A program made the position numbers and the translations under genes. The notes under the pieces were generated by a model that was not told where the DNA came from, did not search any database, and was given only the letters and a program-made list of their open reading frames with translations. Of a stretch of 20,355 bases of DNA, positions 14,381 through 20,355 are shown piece after piece (the first letter of the stretch is position 1; each line of letters starts with the position of its first letter). The stretch lies in contig CAKUVH010000011.1 in assembly GCA_934695425.1 (NCBI GenBank), forward strand, positions 1 through 20,355. Direction: 5' to 3'. Origin of the DNA: an uncultured Eubacteriales bacterium (lineage in GTDB: Bacteria > Bacillota > Clostridia > Oscillospirales > Acutalibacteraceae).

Positions 14381-15804
14381 TGTTTAATATCGAATACAAA
14401 GATATATCGTTAACAGCTTCTAATGATAGTACTATTTCAAGTACACTAAAAACATCGTTTTCAAATACAGAACTTTTGAAGCAATCGAGTGTAGAGTTTA
14501 AAAAATTTGCTACACTCGAGAAAAATTTATGGGTTCTGGATGGCTCATTTGAAAACTTTCCATCAGCACCTGAAACAGAAAATTTTGCATTGTGGAGCCA
14601 GGTCTTATCAGATGCTGATGGGATTTTTAGTGACCCCATAGAAATGGAGATAAGCTTCGGTAATTATGAAAGTTGTGTCGGTATCACTTTTGATTTTAGT
14701 ACACTAACAAATGATTATCCTACTGAACTCAACGTGAAGTGGTATCAAAATGATACTTTGCTCAGTGAGAAAAACTTCACATCTGACAACGTACACTTCT
14801 TCTGTGCGAATAGTGTTATAAATTTTAATAAGCTCGTAATTAAATTTTCTAAAACGAATAAGCCATATCGAAGATTAAAAATAGAACAACTTGTTTATGG
14901 TGTTATACGAAATTTTGGCGACGACGAATTAAGAAATCTGAGTATGCTAGAAGATGTATCGTTGACATCTGAAGAACTAAAAATTAATACTCTTGACTTC
15001 ACATTAAGTAATAAGGATTTAGTTGATTTTATATTTTCTAAAAAACAGCCTTTAAAACTCACAAGAAATGGAAAGTTATTAGGGACCTTTTTCATAGATA
15101 CATCTAAAAGAAAGAGTAAAACCTTATATGACATATCCGCTGTTGATTATATCGGCGTTATGGACAAAATGCCATTTGCAGGTGGCACTTATACAGATAT
15201 ATCAGTTTCTAATCTTTTATCTGCTATCCTTGAAAACATTCCTTACGAAATAGATGAGACTTTGGCAAATAAAACATTATCTGGTAAACTGCCGGCTTGT
15301 TCTAGAAGAGAAGCTTTGCTACAAATAGCTTTTGCTATATGTGCTGTAGTAGATACTTCTCGAAGTTCAAAAATTAAAATATTTGAACGACCTACTATAA
15401 AAAAATCTACTATTTCACAAGGTATCTATACTGGTGGCAGCTTTAATACAGAGGGTGAAGTAACAGAGATAAAAGTAACTCAAAGTGATGGCACTTCGGT
15501 TTCTAAAAAGAATCCAATCCTTTCACAAGATGTACTCGATAACGTCCTTGAGTTTAGTGGAGTCTTTGTAAATTCGTCAAATTCGCAAGAAATTTTAAAT
15601 AGCCTATATGAGTATTATGTGACAAATAAAAATTCAAAAACAGACATGAAATTTATCGTGACAAACGATGAGCAATGTGGTGATGTAATAGAATATGTTA
15701 CAGAGTATTTGGGCACCAAGAAAGGGCAGGTAACACAGATGAAGTTTAATCTAAATTCAAATAAGTTAGTTGCTCAAGCAGTGGTAAAAGATTTGGAGGC
15801 TTAA
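14380..15804 (+). CDS. Tail hub / tail-associated protein with discoidin-like and gp27-like parts
   Basis: 474 residues from ATG 14380, chosen because AAAAGGAGG lies just upstream and it overlaps the preceding stop by one base; an ATG at 14323 would give a 19-residue extension inside the previous gene. The N-terminal third (NLWVLDGSFENFP, then IEMEISFGNYESCVGITFDFS) looks like a jelly-roll carbohydrate-binding module common in Clostridia phage tail proteins. The middle (SLTSEELKINTLDFTLSN, GTFFIDTSKRKSKTLYDISA, DYIGVMD) resembles gp27-like hub domains that contact the tail tube end. It likely forms the tail tip where tail fibres attach. No lytic domain is visible. Confidence 0.72.
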   Translation: MFNIEYKDISLTASNDSTISSTLKTSFSNTELLKQSSVEFKKFATLEKNLWVLDGSFENFPSAPETENFALWSQVLSDADGIFSDPIEMEISFGNYESCVGITFDFSTLTNDYPTELNVKWYQNDTLLSEKNFTSDNVHFFCANSVINFNKLVIKFSKTNKPYRRLKIEQLVYGVIRNFGDDELRNLSMLEDVSLTSEELKINTLDFTLSNKDLVDFIFSKKQPLKLTRNGKLLGTFFIDTSKRKSKTLYDISAVDYIGVMDKMPFAGGTYTDISVSNLLSAILENIPYEIDETLANKTLSGKLPACSRREALLQIAFAICAVVDTSRSSKIKIFERPTIKKSTISQGIYTGGSFNTEGEVTEIKVTQSDGTSVSKKNPILSQDVLDNVLEFSGVFVNSSNSQEILNSLYEYYVTNKNSKTDMKFIVTNDEQCGDVIEYVTEYLGTKKGQVTQMKFNLNSNKLVAQAVVKDLEA

Positions 15805-15806
15805 GT

Positions 15807-16214
15807 ATGGAAAATCTAATTTTCGATAGGACACAAAACGATGTAGAACAAGGCACATCAAAAGGCTATTATAATTATACAGATTTAAACAGAATCGAAG
15901 AGTGGTGCGAATATTTAGCTAATTTATTAACTTCGTATTCGTATCCTGTTTCTATAACAATAAAAAAGGATTGGACAATGTCCGATTTGCCTAATGTAAA
16001 TGATATGGAACGTATAAGAAGTAATGTCGATAAAATAAAGATGGCATTCCATGCGTGCACAGACGTGCCAGAGAATTTAAATTATATGACAATTGAGAAA
16101 GCAAATGCGATTGAGAAGATATTAAGTGAGATAGATTTTTTAACTAAAAATATGATTAGTTGCTTTAGATATAGCAATACATTTCATGCTGGAGAAAGCG
16201 AGGGATTGAATTGA
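15807..16214 (+). CDS. Conserved phage tail-tip protein, function unknown (135 aa)
   Basis: A 135-residue protein behind GGAGG (15796-15800). It opens NLIFDRTQNDVEQGTSKGYYNYTDLNRIEEWCEYLA, then IKKDWTMSDLPNVNDMERIRSNVDKI. I recognise this layout (RTxxDV...KGYYNxxDLNRI...KxDWxxxDxP) from tail-region proteins of Firmicutes phages, but not a defined function. It sits between the hub and the receptor-binding protein and ends overlapping the next TTG start, so it probably joins the baseplate or chaperones the next protein. Confidence 0.6.
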   Translation: MENLIFDRTQNDVEQGTSKGYYNYTDLNRIEEWCEYLANLLTSYSYPVSITIKKDWTMSDLPNVNDMERIRSNVDKIKMAFHACTDVPENLNYMTIEKANAIEKILSEIDFLTKNMISCFRYSNTFHAGESEGLN

Positions 16215-17596
16215 TAAATGTAAAAGATAGAGTATCATCTCAGGTACTTCCAAATGGTGCGATAAGATATGAGGAGTTTGATGCAGAGGGTAATAGCTTA
16301 GGCTATAAGTATATTAAAAGAGCAGATGAGCCTACTGAGGCTGGAACACCAATAAACAAAGTGTTGTTCGATAGTATAAAGAATGATATTAATCAAGTAG
16401 GAAAGGTGCATCAATGTTCTTGGTCACAATCAGAACTGAATTTTGCAGAATTAAAAACAGCTCTATTTCCAACATCAGGCTGGCAAACTGTTACAGAAAA
16501 CGTCAAATATCAAAACTCAGACTTTATAATTGAGTCATCTAGCAACCCACTTAGAAGTGTATTAAATGCCTTTGATGGCAATGATTCAAATTATTGGGAA
16601 GAAAACGGCGACTCAAGAACTGGATATTTAAAGATTGACTGTGGAAAACCTTATAAAATATATGAATTTAAAATTGTAATGGACTATAACGATTCGTACG
16701 GATCTGTAAAACTACAAGCAAGTAATGATAATACGAATTTCGTGGATTTGAAAGAAGTTCCTGAAAACTCTAAAAAAGCAACACAAATTATTACTATCGA
16801 TAATCCCGATGCCTATAGATATTATAGACTTTATCATTACTCGTCGAATTATAAGAGACCCGCAATTTACACTTTTCAAGCAACCGTTATAGAAAATGGT
16901 GCTAATCTTTTAACAATTGATGATAGTTTTATAACAAATTATTACATTGGCGAACGATTGCTTATAAAGATACCAAATACTTTTAGTAGAAATATAAGTA
17001 AAACTTATATAAAAGTTAAAAACTTAGGCGAGATAGAAGTTGAGGGGTCTTTATTTGCGGGGCTTACATATTCATTGATTTATGATGGCACGAAGTTTAT
17101 TGCTACCCCATTAGAAGAAAGACCTATTATTGGTAGAATGGTACCAACCTTGGGCTGGCTTGCTGATACAGATACAGCTGATTATAAACCCACGGCTTAT
17201 GGCAATAATGAATGGGGAAAATGGCGAATTGCTGGTATAAGCTCAAGTAAGACAGGTGTTGAGCTAGTAGTGGACGGTGATGAAACAACAAAGATGGCTG
17301 TTAGTAGTAAATCTGGTGCTTACTTTATAATAACTTTTCCTACACAACTTTTAATAGCACCAGAAGTTCTCCAGATTAAATACACAGCTGGAACAATTAC
17401 GTCTATCCAAGGAAAAAATGAGGATGGAGTGTGGGAACAAATTAAATATACAATTGTAGACAGTACCGATTCCAAGAACACTATATTAACTTTACCAAAA
17501 TACTTTACGGCTATTCAAGTAAATCTATCTGATACTAGTAATGCAGCCTTATATGAATTTTTAATAATGCAAGGGCATTACAAGTTTAAATCATAG
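16211..17596 (+). CDS. Tail receptor-binding protein with F5/8 type C (discoidin-like) domains
   Basis: 461 residues, starting with TTG 16211 (GAGGG about 7 bases upstream; the TTG overlaps the previous stop as TTGA). After an attachment domain (residues 1-65, including EAGTPINKVLFDSI) there is a discoidin-type jelly-roll at about 90-230 with family-like pieces: NAFDGNDSNYWEENGDSRTG, YLKIDCGKPYKIYEFKIV and VKLQASNDNTNFVDL, ending in a RYYRLYHYSS strand. A second, looser jelly-roll occupies about 345-460 (VVDGDETTKMAVSS, YFIITF). Such domains bind surface glycans, which fits host recognition. Confidence 0.78.
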   Translation: MINVKDRVSSQVLPNGAIRYEEFDAEGNSLGYKYIKRADEPTEAGTPINKVLFDSIKNDINQVGKVHQCSWSQSELNFAELKTALFPTSGWQTVTENVKYQNSDFIIESSSNPLRSVLNAFDGNDSNYWEENGDSRTGYLKIDCGKPYKIYEFKIVMDYNDSYGSVKLQASNDNTNFVDLKEVPENSKKATQIITIDNPDAYRYYRLYHYSSNYKRPAIYTFQATVIENGANLLTIDDSFITNYYIGERLLIKIPNTFSRNISKTYIKVKNLGEIEVEGSLFAGLTYSLIYDGTKFIATPLEERPIIGRMVPTLGWLADTDTADYKPTAYGNNEWGKWRIAGISSSKTGVELVVDGDETTKMAVSSKSGAYFIITFPTQLLIAPEVLQIKYTAGTITSIQGKNEDGVWEQIKYTIVDSTDSKNTILTLPKYFTAIQVNLSDTSNAALYEFLIMQGHYKFKS

Positions 17597-17609
17597 GAGG
17601 TGCGAAAAG

Positions 17610-17954
17610 ATGCAAATAGTAAGAGGAGACGATAAGACATTTTCAATAGAGAGATACGATGCTGACGGAAAGTTAATTACTGATAAAGCCGAAGAACTAA
17701 TTATAACTTGTAAAGAAAATGCTTATACCAGTAAAGTAATATTTCAAAAGAAATTATCTGCGGGAGATATAGAATTTAAAGATGGGGTTTACAGTTTCGA
17801 AATTAAAGGCGCTGATACCGAAAAGTTGAGTTATGGTACATATTATTTAGACATTGTTGCATACGAAAATGGTAAAAAAAGAACTGTTCATATAGACGAG
17901 TTAGAAGTCACAAAGCATTATAACTTCAACGAGGGGGAGATGCAGAATGAGTGA
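17610..17954 (+). CDS. Baseplate upper protein-like (BppU N-terminal-type) small protein
   Basis: 114 residues starting MQIVRGDDKTFSIERYDADG, a motif typical of the N-terminal BppU-like/DUF2479 Ig-like domain of baseplate proteins, followed by regular strands (LIITCKENAY, VYSFEIKGADTEKL, GTYYLDIVAYENGK, RTVHIDELEVT). The start has AGGAGGTG at 17595-17602. Here it stands alone rather than as the N-terminus of a longer protein. It precedes and overlaps (8 bp) the tail fibre gene, suggesting an adaptor between the tail tip and fibre. Confidence 0.7.
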   Translation: MQIVRGDDKTFSIERYDADGKLITDKAEELIITCKENAYTSKVIFQKKLSAGDIEFKDGVYSFEIKGADTEKLSYGTYYLDIVAYENGKKRTVHIDELEVTKHYNFNEGEMQNE

Positions 17955-19125
17955 AAAAATAGTAATTAAAGAAAAGCCTCGAGAAGTTATTAAAATACAT
18001 GAAGATGTAAGAAGAGTATATCCTGAATTAGAAGATTTAGTTGTGCGTTCTCGTGCAGAGAAACAGATTTTTGAACACGAAAACAGTTACGGTTATGATA
18101 AAGTCACAGTCGAGCCTATCGAGATTAAACTTCAGACTAAAGAAGTATCACCAAGTTATGATACACAGAAAATAATTGCAGATGACGAGTACGATGGTCT
18201 TGAAAAAGTGACAGTTAATCCTATTGTTTTGAATCTACAAAATAAAGAAGTTACACCAAACTACGAGGTTCAAGAGGTTACTGCAGACAACGGCTACGAT
18301 GCTTTGAGAAAGGTTACAGTCAAAGCGAAAACTGGTTATGACACCGATGATGCAGATGCAATTGCTAGTGATATCGCAGCCGGCAAAATCGCTTATGGCA
18401 AGGATGGAAAAATCATAGGAAGTATGGCATCAAGTAATAATGCTTTAATCAATACACAAGCTTATAAGCACAAAGGCAATTATGCAAATCTTATATCTCA
18501 TTACGTGACAAAAGCTGAAATTGATTTATCAGGTTTCACAGACTGCAGATATGCTTTCGCGGATTGTCAAAACTTAGAAAGTTTAACATTAAAAGGAGCT
18601 GATGACGGGGCAATTCTATACATTGCAAGCATGTTTACTAAATGTCTGGAATTAAAAAATGTTCCGGATTTTAATACAAGTAACGTGCTAACAGCAGATA
18701 GTTGCTTTCGTGATTGTAAGGCATTAAAAAAAATTACAAGTCTCGATGTTGGTAAAGTTACGAGCATGAAAGAGATGTTTGCTAGTTGTACAGCACTTGA
18801 AGAGATTTGCGAGTTGAATTGCAAAAATACAAAAAATGTGCAAAGTATATTTAATGAAGATTCAACCTTAACAACACTAGGTGGATTAAAAAATTTAGGT
18901 GAAGGATACACTGGCAGTTCAGTGAATTACACATCTTATAATTTAAATTTAACGACTTGCACAAATCTAACCAAGCAGAGTCTCTTAAATGTGATTAACG
19001 GCTTATATGATTTAGCTAGTCATAATAAAGTAGCTCAAAGCTTATTTCTAGGAGATGTTAATCTCGCTAAATTAACTGCAGAGGAAATAGCTATAGCTAC
19101 GAATAAAGGTTGGAATGTATCATAA
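17947..19125 (+). CDS. Tail fibre / receptor-binding protein with 35-residue repeats and BspA-like leucine-rich region
   Basis: 392 residues. Residues 1-50 form a charged start; residues about 52-125 hold two full 35-residue repeats plus a partial third, each centred on KVTVxP and LQxKEVxPxY. After a short GKIIGSMAS linker, residues about 190-310 show the repeated pattern F.DC..L..L and MF..C..L (FADCQNLESL, MFTKCLELKNV, CFRDCKALKKI, MFASCTALEEI), typical of BspA/DUF285-like leucine-rich repeats. Such repeats are common in bacterial adhesins, so this protein probably makes the host contact. It starts at ATG 17947 (GGGGGAGATG upstream), overlapping the previous gene. Confidence 0.75.
   Translation: MSEKIVIKEKPREVIKIHEDVRRVYPELEDLVVRSRAEKQIFEHENSYGYDKVTVEPIEIKLQTKEVSPSYDTQKIIADDEYDGLEKVTVNPIVLNLQNKEVTPNYEVQEVTADNGYDALRKVTVKAKTGYDTDDADAIASDIAAGKIAYGKDGKIIGSMASSNNALINTQAYKHKGNYANLISHYVTKAEIDLSGFTDCRYAFADCQNLESLTLKGADDGAILYIASMFTKCLELKNVPDFNTSNVLTADSCFRDCKALKKITSLDVGKVTSMKEMFASCTALEEICELNCKNTKNVQSIFNEDSTLTTLGGLKNLGEGYTGSSVNYTSYNLNLTTCTNLTKQSLLNVINGLYDLASHNKVAQSLFLGDVNLAKLTAEEIAIATNKGWNVS
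18100..18324 (+). repeat. 105-bp (35-residue) tandem repeat in the tail fibre gene
   Basis: Two complete units of exactly 35 codons begin at KVTVEP (18100) and KVTVNP (18205), followed by a third start, KVTVKA (18310). Shared positions include LQ-x-KEV-x-P-x-Y and Y-D-x-L. The DNA is diverged, so this is an old duplication. Copy-number changes here would alter fibre length. Confidence 0.85.
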
Positions 19126-19137
19126 GGAGGATAAAAT

Positions 19138-19365
19138 ATGAATTATATAAAGCATACTACACCTCGTTTGCTTATTGCTGACGAGGGTAAAAAAATAAGA
19201 AGTAGGTCGGACGTGTATATGCCAGAACATAAAGACGAGGAAGGAAATTTAATTTCAGAACATAAGCCGTACTATTCATCAGTTATATTTCTTAGCGAAC
19301 AGATTCAAACACTTGAGGATATAAATAATATTTATATCGAAGAGGAAATCGAGGTGGGGAGCTAG
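19138..19365 (+). CDS. Small conserved phage protein (75 aa), function unknown
   Basis: 75 residues from ATG 19138 behind a strong AAGGAGG. The sequence (RLLIADEGKKIRSRSDVYMP, then KPYYSSVIFLSEQIQTLEDI) is of a type often seen directly between tail fibres and holin in Firmicutes phages, with a PYYSxVIFL stretch. It has no transmembrane segment. It may be a fibre-linked or lysis-region protein; I know no defined function. Confidence 0.65.
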   Translation: MNYIKHTTPRLLIADEGKKIRSRSDVYMPEHKDEEGNLISEHKPYYSSVIFLSEQIQTLEDINNIYIEEEIEVGS

Positions 19366-19707
19366 ATGGAAATTGATGTTGATGTTTTAGTTAAAATAAT
19401 AGGGACTATTGCAGGGATGATAACATCATTAGGTGTTATCATTTTATTTGTAAAAAAATACTTTGATAGACTAGTCTCTAAAATCACGACACCTATTTTA
19501 GAGAAGATAGACAAAATGGACAAGAACCAGTGCATGAATTATTTGACTGAGTTTTTAGCAGACATGCGAAATGGAGTGCATAAAACGGAGTATCAAAAGG
19601 CTCGTGCACACGACGTGTACAAGCATTATAGTGCCGATTTAAACGGTAACTCTTATATACACGAGCAATGGGAACTTTATATGACAGAAAGGAGTGAAAA
19701 AAGATGA
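19366..19707 (+). CDS. Membrane-anchored lysis-region protein (single N-terminal TM helix)
   Basis: 113 residues. An N-terminal hydrophobic helix (about residues 8-28, IIGTIAGMITSLGVIILFV) is followed by basic residues and a charged, soluble C-terminal region (QCMNYLTEFLADMRNGVHK). The start ATG follows the previous TAG directly, with GAGGTGGGG upstream, and the end overlaps the holin start by 4 bp. This single-TM layout next to a holin resembles phage holin-associated (hemolysin XhlA-like in position) proteins, but the family is not certain. It probably helps regulate lysis at the membrane. Confidence 0.6.
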   Translation: MEIDVDVLVKIIGTIAGMITSLGVIILFVKKYFDRLVSKITTPILEKIDKMDKNQCMNYLTEFLADMRNGVHKTEYQKARAHDVYKHYSADLNGNSYIHEQWELYMTERSEKR

Positions 19708-19907
19708 AAGAGATAAAAAAGCTGATTGATGTAAAAAGTATAGTTACATTACTTTTTACTGTTTTAGTATGTATACTAGCTTTTAAGAAAGTTATAACAG
19801 GGGAGCAGGTTATGATGACATATACAACCATCATAGCCTTTTATTTTGGCACGCAATCTAATAAAAAGAGAGAGGTGAATGCTGATGAAAACAAATCTTC
19901 GGACTAG
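19704..19907 (+). CDS. Holin
   Basis: 67 residues with a cationic N-terminus, a first transmembrane helix (SIVTLLFTVLVCILAF, about residues 12-27), a short turn (KKVITGEQ), a second hydrophobic stretch (VMMTYTTIIAFYFGTQ, about 36-51) and a charged hydrophilic tail. This is the pattern of small Firmicutes phage holins that permeabilise the membrane for lysis. The start ATG 19704 follows AAAGGAG at 19688-19694. The last 23 bases overlap the endolysin reading frame, so the two are coupled. Confidence 0.82.
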   Translation: MKEIKKLIDVKSIVTLLFTVLVCILAFKKVITGEQVMMTYTTIIAFYFGTQSNKKREVNADENKSSD

Positions 19908-20355
19908 TAGATTATTGCAGAAGTCAATTAGGTCGACCATATTGGTGGGGGACATTCGGACAAAAAGCCTCAGAAAGCCTTTTAAGGCAAAAATCTACAC
20001 AGTACCCTAAATATTATACCTCTACTGATTTTATCAAGCAGTACGGGCAAAAAGTGCATGACTGTGTAGGTTTAATTAAGGGATACTTATGGTGCGAAAA
20101 CGCAAATTCTTATCCACTATATAATGCGAGTCAAGATAAAGATGTTAATGGTATGAAAGCAAACTGTAGCGAAAGAGGAACTTTAGAGACAATGCCAGAC
20201 GTTCCAGGTGTACTTGTATTTATGCCAGGGCATGTAGGAATTTATATTGGTAATGGTAAAGTTATTGAGGCAAGAGGTCATGCTTACGGGGTTGTTGAGA
20301 CCAATTTAGTAGGTAGAGGTTGGAAAGAATGGGGCAAACTTGATTGGATAGAATA
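19885..20355 (+). CDS. Endolysin, NlpC/P60-type peptidase, needs a +1 frameshift (3' end beyond the window)
   Basis: An NlpC/P60-like cell-wall peptidase. Motifs: YCRSQLGRPYWWGTFGQKA near the start; catalytic Cys in VHDCVGLIKGYLW; His in MPGHVGIYIGNG; a third polar residue in ARGHAYGVV. The only start with a ribosome binding site is ATG 19885 (AGAGAGGTG spaced 7 bases), but that frame reads MKTNL then CGG and ends as a 41-residue non-homologous peptide. The NlpC/P60 frame is +1 and has no ATG, GTG or TTG between its upstream stop (19886-19888) and the conserved region. A +1 shift at CTT-CGG gives MKTNLGLVDYCRSQLG. The C-terminus runs off the window after LDWIE. Confidence 0.9.
19897..19903 (+). 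other. Candidate +1 programmed frameshift site in the endolysin gene (CTT-CGG-A)
   Basis: Codon 5 (CTT) is followed by CGG in frame. The enzyme reads on in the +1 frame (GGA-CTA-GTA-GAT). CTT is also the slippery P-site codon in bacterial release-factor-2 (prfB) +1 frameshifting (CTT-TGA), with CGG here in the place of the slow stop codon. The context TTCGGA is shared with the tape measure site. An alternative is four-base decoding of CGGA. Confidence 0.65.

Noticed and set aside
14241..14639. Antisense open frames of 80-130 residues (also around 8114-8350, 19493-19834, 13172-13516)
   Set aside because: They lie wholly opposite well-supported genes, lack ribosome binding sites and have Ser/Leu/Phe-rich compositions typical of shadows of AT-rich coding strands.
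18100..18324. CRISPR-like or mobile-element repeat
   Set aside because: The repeat is in frame, 105 bp, diverged at the DNA level and coding; there are no spacers, transposase or terminal inverted repeats in the window.

Overview
The window is a contiguous late (packaging, head, tail, lysis) module of a siphovirus-type phage or prophage of an AT-rich, low-GC Gram-positive host. All genes run on the + strand, are tightly packed with strong AGGAGG-type ribosome binding sites, and follow the usual order: late regulator, terminase, portal, minor head protein, scaffold, capsid, connectors, tail tube, tail chaperones, tape measure, distal tail/hub, receptor-binding proteins, holin and endolysin. 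Protein families (GP20 scaffold, Gp15, minor-capsid families, MuF-type head protein, BspA-like and discoidin-like tail proteins) fit a Firmicutes phage, perhaps of an anaerobic Clostridia/Tissierellia host; the host cannot be fixed from this sequence.

Layout: 1-154, end of an unrecognised gene. 182-601, sigma-like DUF1492/ArpU-type regulator. 602-975, a control region with two ATGATACC repeats 20 bp apart next to a TATAAT box, a strong terminator, a tRNA-like gene with an expanded anticodon loop, a second terminator and tRNA-Thr(UGU). 976-1340, two small Cys-containing ORFs and a possible third. 1325-6001, a terminase with an apparent N-terminal small-subunit (HTH) part, portal, and a MuF minor head protein with a C-terminal PD-(D/E)XK-like nuclease/toxin extension. 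6002-6260, a gene-free stretch with a hairpin, an intrinsic terminator and a candidate double-pseudoknot RNA. 6261-11153, scaffold, capsid, connectors, tail tube and chaperones. 11171-19125, tape measure and tail tip. 19138-20355, small proteins, holin and an endolysin cut by the window end.

The most notable result is in decoding. The tape measure gene and the endolysin gene are each split by a +1 shift of frame. In both, the shift falls at a CGG codon in the shared context TTCGGA (TTT-CGG-A and CTT-CGG-A). Reading every CGG trinucleotide in the window against the annotated frames, I find no other in-frame CGG in any gene. This points to programmed (or host-specific) +1 frameshifting at a hungry or unassigned CGG codon that gates two late proteins, rather than to two random indels.

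A second theme is transcription. Three intrinsic terminators lie inside what should be one late transcription unit, and the only good promoter candidate lies before all of them, next to a repeat that could bind the regulator. Late expression may therefore need antitermination or readthrough.
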